64,000 nt of DNA, from positions 62,001-126,000 of the forward strand of contig JAVJON010000032.1 in the NCBI GenBank assembly GCA_040216765.1. Reading direction: 5' to 3'. How positions within the stretch are numbered: the first letter of the stretch is position 1; each line of letters begins with the position of its first letter. Both the position numbers and the translations under genes were made by a program. Positions 9,900 to 18,293 of the stretch are shown here, piece after piece. The stretch comes from Marinibaculum sp040216765 (GTDB lineage: Bacteria > Pseudomonadota > Alphaproteobacteria > Ferrovibrionales > Ferrovibrionaceae). The notes beneath the pieces are model-generated. The model had not been told where the DNA came from and searched no databases. It saw nothing but the letters and a program-made list of their open reading frames with translations.

Positions 9900-9984
9900 T
9901 ACATAGGGAGGAGCCGGCAAGGCAGCAGCGGGTCCAGGAATCCGCTGCCTGGACGCCGGGCCTTGCCGATTGGCGCGTCCGGGA

Positions 9985-10182
9985 TCAATCCATCCGTTGC
10001 GCAGGACCGGGTGCCGTCGCCGGGTCCGCACCGTCTGCCGGCTTGCTGCAGCCACAGCCACAGCCGGCCCGGCCCGATGCCTTGGCTGCGGCGTCGGCGA
10101 CGCAGCAGGCCGCGACACCGGAGGGTGCCGGGCCACCGCAGCAGCCGGTCCCGGCCGTTTCGGCGGTTGCGTTGCTGGACAT
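9985..10182 (-). CDS. Small cysteine-rich protein in the ars unit
   Basis: This 65-residue protein, starting MSSNATAETAG, has seven cysteines in three clusters: CC at about 14-15 (GTGCCGGP), CC at about 26-27 and CGCGC near 41-45. It has no membrane segment, no signal peptide and otherwise low-complexity Ala/Gly/Pro sequence. Such vicinal thiols fit binding of As(III) or another soft metal, as in ArsD chaperones or metallothioneins, but I do not recognise the family. AAAGG lies 8 nt before ATG 10182. Lying between the PadR-like gene and arsH on the same strand, it is probably co-expressed with both. Confidence 0.7.
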   Translation of the reverse strand: MSSNATAETAGTGCCGGPAPSGVAACCVADAAAKASGRAGCGCGCSKPADGADPATAPGPAQRMD

Positions 10183-10242
10183 TTCGGATACCTTTCTCAT
10201 TGTTGCATCGAACATCAAGGTATAAAGGCAAAAAAAGGGTCT

Positions 10243-10665
10243 CTACGGACGGCATGCAGATCCATCGTCTTCGGCGCAGGCGAGTTTTCCGGACTCCGTC
10301 AGACAGCAGGTGACGTCCGACCAGGCCTCGACCGCGACCTTGAAAGCGGTGCGCCCCTTGTCGGTCAGGGCATAGACCTTGCGCTCGCGGCCGGAGACGG
10401 TCTCGGCCGTCGATGTCACATAGCCCCCCTGCTCGAACTCCCGCAGGACCGGGTAGATCGTCCCCTCCGTGGGCGCGCAGCAGCCGTTGGTGGTCCGTTC
10501 CACGGCCCGCGCGAGCTCGTAGCCGTGCATCGCATTCCGGTGCAGCACGCACAGGATGAAGAACTTCGAAAGGCTCATCTTGACGATGCCATTCCAGTAG
10601 GAACGGTCGGTGTAGTCGACCGGCGGCCGGGTCCCGTTTCTCGAATGCATTGAGGTTCTAGGCAT
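10243..10665 (-). CDS. PadR-family transcriptional regulator of the ars unit
   Basis: This 140-residue winged-helix protein has the PadR core SLSKFFILCVLHRNAMHGYELARAV, then TEGTIYPVLREFEQGGYV and GRERKVYALTDKGR. Cys pairs at NGCCAPTEG and TCCLTESGKLAC, plus a Cys near the C-terminus, could sense trivalent arsenic or another thiol-reactive ligand; this is inference. ATG 10665 lies about where transcription from the promoter at 10673-10701 would begin, so a leaderless start is possible; ATG 10650 is the alternative. The unusual feature is a PadR, not ArsR, protein at the head of an arsH unit. Confidence 0.85.
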   Translation of the reverse strand: MPRTSMHSRNGTRPPVDYTDRSYWNGIVKMSLSKFFILCVLHRNAMHGYELARAVERTTNGCCAPTEGTIYPVLREFEQGGYVTSTAETVSGRERKVYALTDKGRTAFKVAVEAWSDVTCCLTESGKLACAEDDGSACRP

Positions 10666-10672
10666 GGAAGGT

Positions 10673-10701
10673 TAGGTATGCCTCGACCATCGAGGTGTCA
10701 A
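10673..10701 (-). promoter_or_regulatory. Sigma-70-type promoter with inverted repeat in the spacer (ars unit)
   Basis: On the minus strand, TTGACA (10696-10701) and TACCTA (10673-10678) are separated by exactly 17 nt. The spacer contains the perfect inverted repeat CCTCGA-TGG-TCGAGG (10681-10695), well placed for a repressor to block RNA polymerase. The PadR-like gene starts about 8 nt downstream, so autoregulation is the simplest reading. Confidence 0.7.
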
Positions 10702-10823
10702 GCCCATTGCATGCCGTCAGGATCGACATGGACGCCCGGCGATGCCCCGGTCCGCGATCGCCGACGCGGCGATCGCGGCACGGACATGCGCTTGCCGCAG
10801 CGCCGGCGCCGCGAACCGCGGCC

Positions 10824-11699
10824 CTATTCGAATTCCCGCTCGGTCCACCAGGGGACGAAGGCGGGCATGTCCGTCGCCGGGCTCATGCCGAAGGCGGGCT
10901 TGCGCTTCTCCAGGAAGGACTGCACGCCTTCATAGGCATCCGGCGAGCGGCCCAGGTTGAAGATGCCGCGGGAATCGACCTTGTGCGCCTCCATCGGATG
11001 GTCCGCGCCCAGCATGCGCCACAGCATCTGGCGCGCCACGGCGATGGCGACCGGTGCGGTATTGTCGGCGATCTCGGCGGCGATCTCGCGGGCCCGCGGC
11101 AGCAGGTCCTCCGGCGCGCAGAGCTGGCGGACCAGGCCGCCCTCCAGCGCCTCCTGCGCGGGGAAGACCCGGCCGGAATAGACCCATTCCAGGGCGCGGC
11201 TGATCCCGACCACCCGCGGCAGGAACCAGCTGGAGCAGGCCTCCGGGACCAGCCCGCGGCGGGAGAAGACCAGGCCGAAGCGCGCCTCGGTAGAGGCGAG
11301 CCGGATATCCATCGGCAGGGTCATGGTGACGCCGACACCGACGGCCGGGCCGTTGATCGCGGCGATCACCGGCTTGCGACACTCGAAGATCCGCAAGGAG
11401 ACCGTGCCGCCGCCGTCGCGCCAGTGCTGGCCGGCGCCCGGGCTCTCGCGATCCTCGCGCGCATCCATGTCGAAGGTCTTGCCGCCGGCGGACAGGTCCG
11501 CCCCGGCACAGAAGGCCCGGCCGGCACCGGTGACGATTACCGCCCGCACGTCATCGTCGGCATCCGCCGCGTCGAAGGCCGCGATCAGCTCCTGGCGCAT
11601 CGTCTCGGTGAAAGCGTTCAGCTTCTCCGGACGATTGAGGGTGATCGTGGCGACGCGATCCTCCACGGTGTAGAGAATCTGACTGAATGACTGCGGCAT
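10824..11699 (-). CDS. Enoyl-CoA hydratase/isomerase (crotonase) family protein
   Basis: This 291-residue crotonase has the oxyanion-hole segments GRAFCAGADLS (about residues 66-76) and AAINGPAVGVGVTMTLPMDIRLAS, then ARFGLVFSRRGLVPEACSSWFLPR. The first catalytic Glu of enoyl-CoA hydratases (FGQPE in the classical enzyme) is missing (FGLVF), while a Glu is kept in LVPEA, a pattern shared with isomerase-like crotonases; hydratase activity should not be assumed. AGGAGGA precedes ATG 11699. It is divergent from the dioxygenase operon at 11867, with 167 nt between them. Confidence 0.9.
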   Translation of the reverse strand: MPQSFSQILYTVEDRVATITLNRPEKLNAFTETMRQELIAAFDAADADDDVRAVIVTGAGRAFCAGADLSAGGKTFDMDAREDRESPGAGQHWRDGGGTVSLRIFECRKPVIAAINGPAVGVGVTMTLPMDIRLASTEARFGLVFSRRGLVPEACSSWFLPRVVGISRALEWVYSGRVFPAQEALEGGLVRQLCAPEDLLPRAREIAAEIADNTAPVAIAVARQMLWRMLGADHPMEAHKVDSRGIFNLGRSPDAYEGVQSFLEKRKPAFGMSPATDMPAFVPWWTEREFE

Positions 11700-11866
11700 G
11701 TGGCTCGGTCCTCCTCTTGCGTTGCGGCCGGCGGCAATTCGTCCCGGCGCGACGGGCCCGCTTGCCTGCCGGGGGGGCTGACTGTATGTCGCCAGGGTCA
11801 CGGTCGCCAGCATCGACAGGCCGCCGGCCGGATCGCAACAGGGTGAATGGGACGCGCGGCTGACAG

Positions 11867-12718
11867 ATGGCCCAGGGCGGAACGGCACAGGATATCGGCA
11901 ACCAGGGAGGCGCACCGGCCGCGGCCGGCGTGGCTGCGTTCGACGGCCCCCTGCAGGTGCGCGGCGACTATTCCAGCGATGGCGTGGTGGCACTGCACAA
12001 GGCGGGCGACCCGGCCAGGCTGGCACTGCTCCGCGAACGGGCGGAGGCGATGTTCGACCTGTTCGACGAACTGACCCAGCCGCAGCTCGCCGCGCTGGAT
12101 GGCGGCGACTACCGGTTTCACGGGGCGCTGCCCTATCGCCGCATCGACCGCGGCTTTCGCATCCTGGACGCCCTGCATCCGGCGCTGATGCCGCTGCTGC
12201 GCCGCCTGCTGGGCAGCGACCAGGTGGCCCTGCGCAACTGCATCGTCCGGCGCATGCAGCCCCAGCGGGTCGAGACCCGGGCCTCCTTCCACCAGGATCT
12301 GCAGTTCCTCTGGCCCCATGACGGGCCGATGGCGACCGTCTGGATCCCGCTCGAGGCCTGCGACGGGACCCGCCCCGGCCTTCAGGTCCTGCCGCGCCGC
12401 CTGACGGCGCTGGTCGGACCCAGCCGCACCGAGCGCCAGAAGCGGGATCCGGCCTTCCGGGACTATGTCGAGGGCGCGGCGGGCATGCCCTACGACGCTG
12501 GCATCGCGCTGCAGGAGGCGGAGATCGCCGCCCTGGCCCCCGACGGCGCGTTGTGGGAGCCGCGGCTGGCGGTCGGGGACATGCTGCTGTTCGATGGCAT
12601 GACCGTGCATCGCAGCGCCTTGCATCCCGCCATGTCGGCGTCCCGGATCAGTGTCGAACTGCGCTGCGCCCCGCCGCTGCCGGCCGACCGGCAGGCGGAA
12701 GCCGAGGGCGGCGCGTGA
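11867..12718 (+). CDS. Phytanoyl-CoA dioxygenase-like Fe(II)/2-oxoglutarate enzyme 1
   Basis: This 283-residue protein has the PhyH facial triad: His142 and Asp144 in FHQDLQF, and distal His248 in MTVHRSA. Segments WIPLEACDGTRPGLQVLP and LAVGDMLLFDG are typical of bacterial PhyH-like hydroxylases. They use O2 and 2-oxoglutarate to hydroxylate small molecules or natural products; actual phytanoyl-CoA as substrate is unlikely from family naming alone. No strong ribosome-binding site precedes ATG 11867. It is the first of four overlapping genes, and its stop overlaps the GTG start of a paralogue, so the pair is translationally coupled. Confidence 0.88.
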   Translation: MAQGGTAQDIGNQGGAPAAAGVAAFDGPLQVRGDYSSDGVVALHKAGDPARLALLRERAEAMFDLFDELTQPQLAALDGGDYRFHGALPYRRIDRGFRILDALHPALMPLLRRLLGSDQVALRNCIVRRMQPQRVETRASFHQDLQFLWPHDGPMATVWIPLEACDGTRPGLQVLPRRLTALVGPSRTERQKRDPAFRDYVEGAAGMPYDAGIALQEAEIAALAPDGALWEPRLAVGDMLLFDGMTVHRSALHPAMSASRISVELRCAPPLPADRQAEAEGGA

Positions 12719-13551
12719 CCGGGACGGATCAGGCGCGGGACCCGGCCCGGACGGCGGAGACGAGCGGCGCGCAGGACGGGCCGCAGATCCGCCGCGAGGG
12801 CGATCTGCGCAGGGACGGTGTGGCGCTGCTGCGCGGCGCGATCGATCCGGTGCCGCTGCAGGGGCTGCTGTCCCGGTCGCAGGACATCTTCACCATGCTG
12901 GAGGGCATGAGCGAGGAGGAGATGAAGGCCCGTGGCGTCGCCGACTTCCGCTTTCACGGCGCGCTGAACCTTGCCGCGGTGGATCCGGAACTGAACATCC
13001 TCGGCTGGATGCACCCGATGCTCATGCCCTCGGTCAGCGACTTCCTGGACTGCGAGCAGCTGGGCTATCGCAACAATATCGCGCGCCGGATCTACCCGAC
13101 CCGGCCCGAATCCAGCTCCTCCTTCCACCAGGACCTGCAGTTCCTGAAGCCCTATGGCGGGCAGATGGTGACGGTCTGGATCACCCTGGAGGCCTGCGAC
13201 GGCACGCGGCCCGGCCTGGAAATCCTGCCGAAACGGCTGCCCGGCCTGGCCGGCCGCAGTGTCGGCGACTATCTCGGCGATTCCCCGGTCTTCAAGCCCT
13301 ATGTGGACCATGGGCCGAAGATCGCCCATGACAGCGCCGTCGCCCTGACCGAAGCCGGCGTCGCGGAGCTGGCCGGCGGCCAGCCGCTGTGGCGCCCGCA
13401 GCTCGCGGTCGGCGACATCCTAGTGTTCGACGGCTATACCATCCATCGCAGCGCCCTGGCGCCGGGCATGACGCAGACGCGCACCAGCGTGGAGTTGCGC
13501 TGCGTGCCTCATCGTCTCGCGGCGGTGGCGGAACAGGGAGCGACAGGGTGA
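12715..13551 (+). CDS. Phytanoyl-CoA dioxygenase-like Fe(II)/2-oxoglutarate enzyme 2
   Basis: A paralogue of the preceding enzyme (278 residues), it keeps the metal triad His138/Asp140 (FHQDLQF) and His244 (YTIHRSA), and shares LEACDGTRPGLEILP and the QLAVGDILVFDG stretch. The GTG start at 12715 overlaps the upstream stop by 4 bp (GTGA) and is preceded by GAGGG, so I prefer it to the longer frame opening inside the previous gene. Two intact tandem hydroxylases imply either successive hydroxylations of one substrate or a heteromer. The substrate is unknown. Confidence 0.87.
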   Translation: MTGTDQARDPARTAETSGAQDGPQIRREGDLRRDGVALLRGAIDPVPLQGLLSRSQDIFTMLEGMSEEEMKARGVADFRFHGALNLAAVDPELNILGWMHPMLMPSVSDFLDCEQLGYRNNIARRIYPTRPESSSSFHQDLQFLKPYGGQMVTVWITLEACDGTRPGLEILPKRLPGLAGRSVGDYLGDSPVFKPYVDHGPKIAHDSAVALTEAGVAELAGGQPLWRPQLAVGDILVFDGYTIHRSALAPGMTQTRTSVELRCVPHRLAAVAEQGATG

Positions 13552-14984
13552 GCGAGGCAGGGATCAAGGCCTTCCAGGCCGGCGATTGGGTGGCCGCGAT
13601 CGTCGCATTCCGGGATGCCGCAGCCGCGGATCCGCAGGATCTCATGTCGCGACTGAACCTGGCCCGCTGCTGCTTCAACCTGAAGGATTTCGTCGCCTGC
13701 AACACGGTGCTGCGCGGCCTGATGCAGGCCGGGCCGCCGCAGGATATCCAACTCGCGGCCCTGCAGCTGCAGACCTATGTCGCGCCGTTCGATCCCGCGA
13801 TGGACGATGCCGCCCTGCTGCAGCTGTCGCGCGACTGGACCGCGGCGCTGCGGCTGGAGCATCCGGCGGCACCCCTGCCGCCGGCACCGGCGCCGGCGGC
13901 CCGGGACCGCCTGAGCGTGGGTTTCCTCTGCGCCTATTTCGGCGCACCGATCGACTACCTGCCAATCGGCCTGCTGGACCGCCACAGGTTCCGGGTGATC
14001 GGCTACGGCGCCGCCCGGCGCGCGGTGGCACAGAGCGACAGCATGCCCCGCTTCGACCTCTACCGGGACCTGTCCGCGCTGGACGACCGGGCGGCGGCGG
14101 AGCAGATCCGCGCCGACGGCACCGACATCCTGGTCGACCTGGGCGGGCAGGGCTGGGGGCAGCGCAATGGCATCATGCTGTACTGGCCGGCGCCGGTGCA
14201 GGTCGGCTGGAGCAACCGGCTCTATCCGGCCAGCGCGGCGCTGGTCGACTGGCTGCTGGCCGACTGGGTCACCATGCCAAGCGGCGCCGAGCGGCGGGAG
14301 GAGGTGCGGGTCTGCCGCCTGGCGGAACCGGTCCTGCCCTGCAACCGGCTGCAGCCGCCGCCGCCGGTGGGCCACCCGTCCGCCGATGCGCCGCTGACCT
14401 TCGGCACCGTCGCTTCGCCGTTCAAGCTGAACAGCGCCTGCATCGCGCTCTGGGCGCGCGTGATGGCGGAGCTGCCGGGCAGCCGCATGCTCTATGCCAT
14501 GGAAACGATGAGCCGCGACCAGGCAAGCCATGTCAGCCGCCTGTTCCGCGATGCCGGCATCGATGGCGACCGGCTGGAACTGCGCACATTGGGGCCCGGA
14601 GACCTGCCGCTGGCGATCAACGATGTCGATGTCGTGCTCGACACCCAGCCGTTCACTGCGAATTTCACGACCTGGCAGGCTGCCGCGCAGGGGGTGCCGA
14701 TGGTCACCCTGCGGGGCGAGCGGTTCGCCGGGCGGATGGCGGCGGCGATGCTGACAGCGCTGGGGCGGGTCGACTGGGTGGCGGAGACCCCGGACCAGTT
14801 CGTCGCGATCGCGGTGGCGATGGCAGGTCAGGCCCGTGCCGCCGCCGGGCAGCGGTCCGCGCGGGCGGACCGCGCGCGCACCGCGCGGCTGGCCGACCCG
14901 GCCTTTGCCGCGCGCCTGCTGGGGCGCGCCCTGGACGAGATCTGGGCGGCGGAAACCGAACAGCGGTCCCGGGCCGCTGCATGA
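13548..14984 (+). CDS. OGT/SPINDLY-like glycosyltransferase (GT41-type) with short N-terminal TPR region
   Basis: The N-terminal 110 or so residues are TPR-like (AGIKAFQAGDWVAAIVAFRDAA). The catalytic half resembles the C-terminal O-GlcNAc transferase domain: DLGGQGWGQRNG then YWPAPVQVGWSN; FGTVASPFKLNSACIALWAR, whose Lys matches the UDP-contacting Lys; and VVLDTQPFTANFTTWQAAAQG with MVTLRGERFAGR. The His usually found in the DLxGH loop is Gln here, so donor handling or activity may be altered. GTG 13548 overlaps the upstream stop and is preceded by AGGGAG. With two hydroxylases before it, it could glycosylate a hydroxylated small molecule or protein. Confidence 0.8.
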   Translation: MSEAGIKAFQAGDWVAAIVAFRDAAAADPQDLMSRLNLARCCFNLKDFVACNTVLRGLMQAGPPQDIQLAALQLQTYVAPFDPAMDDAALLQLSRDWTAALRLEHPAAPLPPAPAPAARDRLSVGFLCAYFGAPIDYLPIGLLDRHRFRVIGYGAARRAVAQSDSMPRFDLYRDLSALDDRAAAEQIRADGTDILVDLGGQGWGQRNGIMLYWPAPVQVGWSNRLYPASAALVDWLLADWVTMPSGAERREEVRVCRLAEPVLPCNRLQPPPPVGHPSADAPLTFGTVASPFKLNSACIALWARVMAELPGSRMLYAMETMSRDQASHVSRLFRDAGIDGDRLELRTLGPGDLPLAINDVDVVLDTQPFTANFTTWQAAAQGVPMVTLRGERFAGRMAAAMLTALGRVDWVAETPDQFVAIAVAMAGQARAAAGQRSARADRARTARLADPAFAARLLGRALDEIWAAETEQRSRAAA

Positions 14985-16279
14985 CCGCTGCCCCGGCAGG
15001 GGCGGGTGCGGCGGCGCCTGTCCGCCAGCCGATCCCCCTGCGGGCCTGGGCCGGATACTGCCTCTGCGCCAGCGCCTTCTCCTATGCCTTCTTCCAGCGG
15101 GTCCTGCCGTCGGTCATCGTCGACGACCTGATGGTGACCTTCGCCGTCGGCGGGGCGCTGATGGGGAATCTTTCCGCGCTCTATTTCTATGCCTATGCGG
15201 CGCTGCAGATCCCGATCGGCGTGCTGACCGACCGGCTGGGCGCCCGCCTGATCCTCACCGTCGCGCTGGCCATCGCCGCCTGCGGCTCGGTCCTGCTGGG
15301 GCTGGCGGAGGCGGTCGACCAGGCCTATCTGGGCCGCCTGCTGGTCGGCGTTGGCTGCTCGGTCGCCTTCGTCTCCACCCTGAAGCTGGCCACTGTCTGG
15401 TTCCCGGCGAACTACTTCGCCTCCCTGTCGGGCGGGCTGATGCTGTTCGGCATGGCGGGCGGCATGCTCGGCCAGGCCCCCCTGGCCTATCTGCTGGAGT
15501 TCATCACCTGGCGGGAGGCCCTGCTTGGCGCCGGCGGCGTGGCACTCCTGCTGTCGGCGGCGATCTGGCTTGCGGTGCGCGACCGGCCGGCCGATGCGGG
15601 AAGCACCGGCCATGGGCGGCAGAGCGTGCCGCTGGGCGCCGCCCTCCTGCGGGTGGCCGGGACCGGCCAGGTCTGGCTCGCCGCCGCGGTGGCCGGCGCC
15701 ATGGCGGGGCCGATGCTGGCCTTTGCGGGGCTGTGGGGCGTGCCCTATCTGGAACAGGCCTATGGCCTCAGCCGTTCGGCCGCCGCCGGCACCGCCTCGC
15801 TGATGCTGCTGGGGGTTGCCGTGGGCGGCGTCGTCGGTGGCGCCGTCTCCGACCGGATCGGCCGGCGCAAGCTGCCGCTGCTGCTGGCGCTGGTCATGTT
15901 CGGCCTGACCTGGCTCGCGCTGCTCGCCTTTCCCGCCATGCCCTACCCGTTCGTGGCCGCGCTGATCGCCCTGGCCGGCTTCGCCTGCGGCGCATCGGTG
16001 CTCTGCTATGCGGTGGCGACGGAACAGCTGACCCCCGACTATGCCGGGGCCTGCAACGGTGTGGTCAACATGGCGACCGTCGGCTCGGGTGCCCTGATGC
16101 AGCCGCTGATCGGTTTCCTGCTGGACCTGCAGGCGGGACAGGGATCGGGTCCGCCGGTCTTCACGGCCGAGATGTTCCGGCAGGCCTTCATCGCCTTTCC
16201 GATCAGCGGCGCCCTGGCCCTGGCGGTCGGCCTCGCCCTGCGCGAGACCCGGGGCCGTCCGCCCGGTCGCCTCGCCTGA
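14981..16279 (+). CDS. MFS transporter, last gene of the dioxygenase-glycosyltransferase operon
   Basis: This 432-residue membrane protein has 12 predicted helices. The MFS signature loop 2-3 reads GVLTDRLGARLIL, and the equivalent in the second half is GGAVSDRIGRRKLPLL. Segments such as RLLVGVGCSVAFVSTLKLATVWFP resemble the nitrate/nitrite-like and anion:cation symporter branches, so direction of transport is unclear. ATG 14981 overlaps the glycosyltransferase stop (ATGA), making it the terminal member of the 11867-16279 unit. It may export the modified product or import its precursor. Confidence 0.88.
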   Translation: MTAAPAGAGAAAPVRQPIPLRAWAGYCLCASAFSYAFFQRVLPSVIVDDLMVTFAVGGALMGNLSALYFYAYAALQIPIGVLTDRLGARLILTVALAIAACGSVLLGLAEAVDQAYLGRLLVGVGCSVAFVSTLKLATVWFPANYFASLSGGLMLFGMAGGMLGQAPLAYLLEFITWREALLGAGGVALLLSAAIWLAVRDRPADAGSTGHGRQSVPLGAALLRVAGTGQVWLAAAVAGAMAGPMLAFAGLWGVPYLEQAYGLSRSAAAGTASLMLLGVAVGGVVGGAVSDRIGRRKLPLLLALVMFGLTWLALLAFPAMPYPFVAALIALAGFACGASVLCYAVATEQLTPDYAGACNGVVNMATVGSGALMQPLIGFLLDLQAGQGSGPPVFTAEMFRQAFIAFPISGALALAVGLALRETRGRPPGRLA

Positions 16280-16300
16280 CGCCGCCGCAGGCCCGGGGCC

Positions 16301-17275
16301 TCACGGCTCCATCCCTGTGAGCAGCGCGCGCATCTGCGCCACTGCCCGCTCGGCAAACGCCGCCTGGACGAAACGGGCCTCCAGGCCCCTGGACCGTGCG
16401 ACCGCCTGCGCGTGACGAAGCCCTTCGTCGCGGGCGGGATCGCCGTTGACCACGACCAGGTTGTACCGCCTGATCCCCAGCGCCAGGATTCTGTCATACA
16501 TCGCCGGCAGCAGGGCGGGATCAATCGCCATCACCGCCTGCCGCTCGTCGCAGATCAGGTTCAGCGTGTGGTCGGCGATGTTCGGTCCGAGCGAGGCGAA
16601 GAGTTTCTCCACATCGCTGCTGTCGTATCGTCCCGTCACATGGACCATGTAGCTGTCGGGCAGGCCGCCCGGCTCGAACTCGAGATCCACCGAGGCCGAC
16701 ACCTGCTCCATCCGACGGCCGAGGCCGTGCAGCAGGTCCCGATGCCCGGGGGCCGGACAGTCCTGGTCCGCAAGGGCTGGCGGCTGCCTTCCGAGCATCG
16801 CCCGCATCGTGGCATATGCCGCCTCCCGATCCCGTACGGTCGTGAACTCGACGCGCAGGCCGTTCGTTTCGGCCACCGCACGGGCGAAATTCTGGAACAG
16901 CGGGCGGCCGCGATCCTTGTCGATGACGACCGATCGGAAGATACGGATCCCGTTGCGATGGAAGTGCCGATAGGCGGCGGCAAGGTCGTTCAGGTTGGCA
17001 TAGAGACTGGCGCCGCCGTAGTCGGAGATGATGTTCAGTTCGTCGCCGGGCAGGTCCTGGCGGACCGCATCGAAGATCGACGGGAATGTGGAGACGATGA
17101 TCTCGCCGGTGAAGGCGATCAGGATGCAGTGCGCGATACCGTCCGGATCCCGTTCGATCGCGGCGCTGGAGGAACTGTCGGTTCGGACGATGAAGCCTGG
17201 ATCTCGTGCCATCTTGCCAATGTGCATCAAGGTACGCTTGTCTTCGGTATCGCGGCCCAGCAGTGACCAATGCAC
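16301..17275 (-). CDS. Uncharacterised protein with two tandem copies of a STAS-like domain
   Basis: I do not recognise a named family. The 324 residues fall into two similar halves of about 120 residues (roughly 38-160 and 195-320). Each has a beta strand, then a short helix, a Leu-Asn-Ile/Leu-Ile strand (DELNIISDYGGA; HTLNLICDERQA), a long helix, an RIFRSVVIDKDRGR / RRYNLVVVNGDPARDE segment, and an F(T/V)-(D/A)REAAYATMRAML-like end. That layout resembles SpoIIAA-like STAS modules. It is soluble. GTG 17275 is tentative: AGGA lies very close, and ATG 17227 is possible. It is convergent with the MFS gene, 21 nt away. Confidence 0.7.
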   Translation of the reverse strand: MHWSLLGRDTEDKRTLMHIGKMARDPGFIVRTDSSSSAAIERDPDGIAHCILIAFTGEIIVSTFPSIFDAVRQDLPGDELNIISDYGGASLYANLNDLAAAYRHFHRNGIRIFRSVVIDKDRGRPLFQNFARAVAETNGLRVEFTTVRDREAAYATMRAMLGRQPPALADQDCPAPGHRDLLHGLGRRMEQVSASVDLEFEPGGLPDSYMVHVTGRYDSSDVEKLFASLGPNIADHTLNLICDERQAVMAIDPALLPAMYDRILALGIRRYNLVVVNGDPARDEGLRHAQAVARSRGLEARFVQAAFAERAVAQMRALLTGMEP

Positions 17276-17291
17276 ATCCTGTTGCCAGATT

Positions 17292-17310
17292 CGTTAGCAG
17301 TTGATTAACG
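17292..17310. promoter_or_regulatory. 19-bp inverted repeat upstream of the duplicated-domain gene
   Basis: CGTTA at 17292-17296 and TAACG at 17306-17310 form an inverted repeat with a 9-nt spacer, only 17 nt upstream of the minus-strand start at 17275. The region is AT-rich against its surroundings. It could be an operator or part of a promoter; nothing in the sequence names the regulator. Confidence 0.35.
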
Positions 17311-17496
17311 GAGCCGCGCGATCGGGCGGTACGGGGCGAAGCCGAAGACCGGCGTGCCGGCCTCTGCCGCCCCGGTCCTGCCGGCCCGCACGGCCCGCCC
17401 GGGGCCGGCCCTCGGGACCGGCACGATCGGACGTGCATCGCCGAATCCGCGGCGGCAATGCCGCGGTGTCGAGGGCGCCTGTCGCCGGGAGGGGAA

Positions 17497-18270
17497 ATGG
17501 AGCACAGGTTCATCGAGCTGGAGGTCCGGCAGTCCGTCGGCTGGTTCCGCTTCAACCGGCCGCCGGTGAACGCGGTCGACTGGCAGATGCTGGCGGAGAT
17601 GAATTCCGCCTTCCGGCTGCTGGCCGCCCGGCACGACGTTCGGGTCATCGTGATCGCCTCCGCGCTGCCGCGCTATTTCAGCACCGGCGCGGACATCTCA
17701 GCCTTCCGGGACACCGCGGCCGGCGGCATGCGGGACTGGATCGCGCAATGTCATGCCCTGGCCCGCTCCGTGCGGGCGGCGGACAAGCCGGTGCTGGCCG
17801 CGCTCAATGGCGTGGCGGTGGGGGGCGGGCTGGAAATGTCGCTGCATGCCGACCTGCGCTTTGCCGCCGCCGATGCCCGGCTTGGGCAGCCGGAGGTCAA
17901 GCTCGCCTTCATCCCGCCGGTGGCCGGCACCCAGGCCCTGGTGCGGCTGGTCGGCCGCAGCGCGGCGTTCCGCATTCTGTACGACGGCGCGCTGATTCCG
18001 GCGGACAAGGCGCTGGCCATCGGACTGGTCGACCAGGTCGTCGCGCCGAAGGCGCTGGAGACCGAGGTCCAGGCCTATGCGGAGACCCTGGCGGCGCGGC
18101 CAGCCAATGCCCTCGCCGCGATCCGCCGTTGCCTGGTCGATGGCGGCAGCACCAGTTTCGAGGAGGGCCTGGCCATCGAGGCGGCCCAGGCCAATGCCCT
18201 GGCGGAGCATCCCAATTTCAGGGAAGGGGTCACGGCCTTCCTGGAGAAACGGCCGCCGGTCTGGCGGTGA
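17497..18270 (+). CDS. Enoyl-CoA hydratase/isomerase family protein
   Basis: The product (257 residues) is a compact crotonase: oxyanion-hole segments YFSTGADISAF (about residues 62-72) and AALNGVAVGGGLEMSLHADLRFAA, followed by LGQPEVKLAFIPPVAGTQALVRLVG, which retains the first catalytic Glu of hydratases in GQPE. A beta-oxidation hydratase or isomerase role is likely, with acyl chain specificity unknown. ATG 17497 directly follows a strong GGGAGGGG. It ends 23 nt before the convergent, interrupted MFS gene. No same-strand partner lies nearby, so it may be expressed alone. Confidence 0.9.
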   Translation: MEHRFIELEVRQSVGWFRFNRPPVNAVDWQMLAEMNSAFRLLAARHDVRVIVIASALPRYFSTGADISAFRDTAAGGMRDWIAQCHALARSVRAADKPVLAALNGVAVGGGLEMSLHADLRFAAADARLGQPEVKLAFIPPVAGTQALVRLVGRSAAFRILYDGALIPADKALAIGLVDQVVAPKALETEVQAYAETLAARPANALAAIRRCLVDGGSTSFEEGLAIEAAQANALAEHPNFREGVTAFLEKRPPVWR

Positions 18271-18293
18271 GTCTTGCGTTTCGTGCCGGCCGC

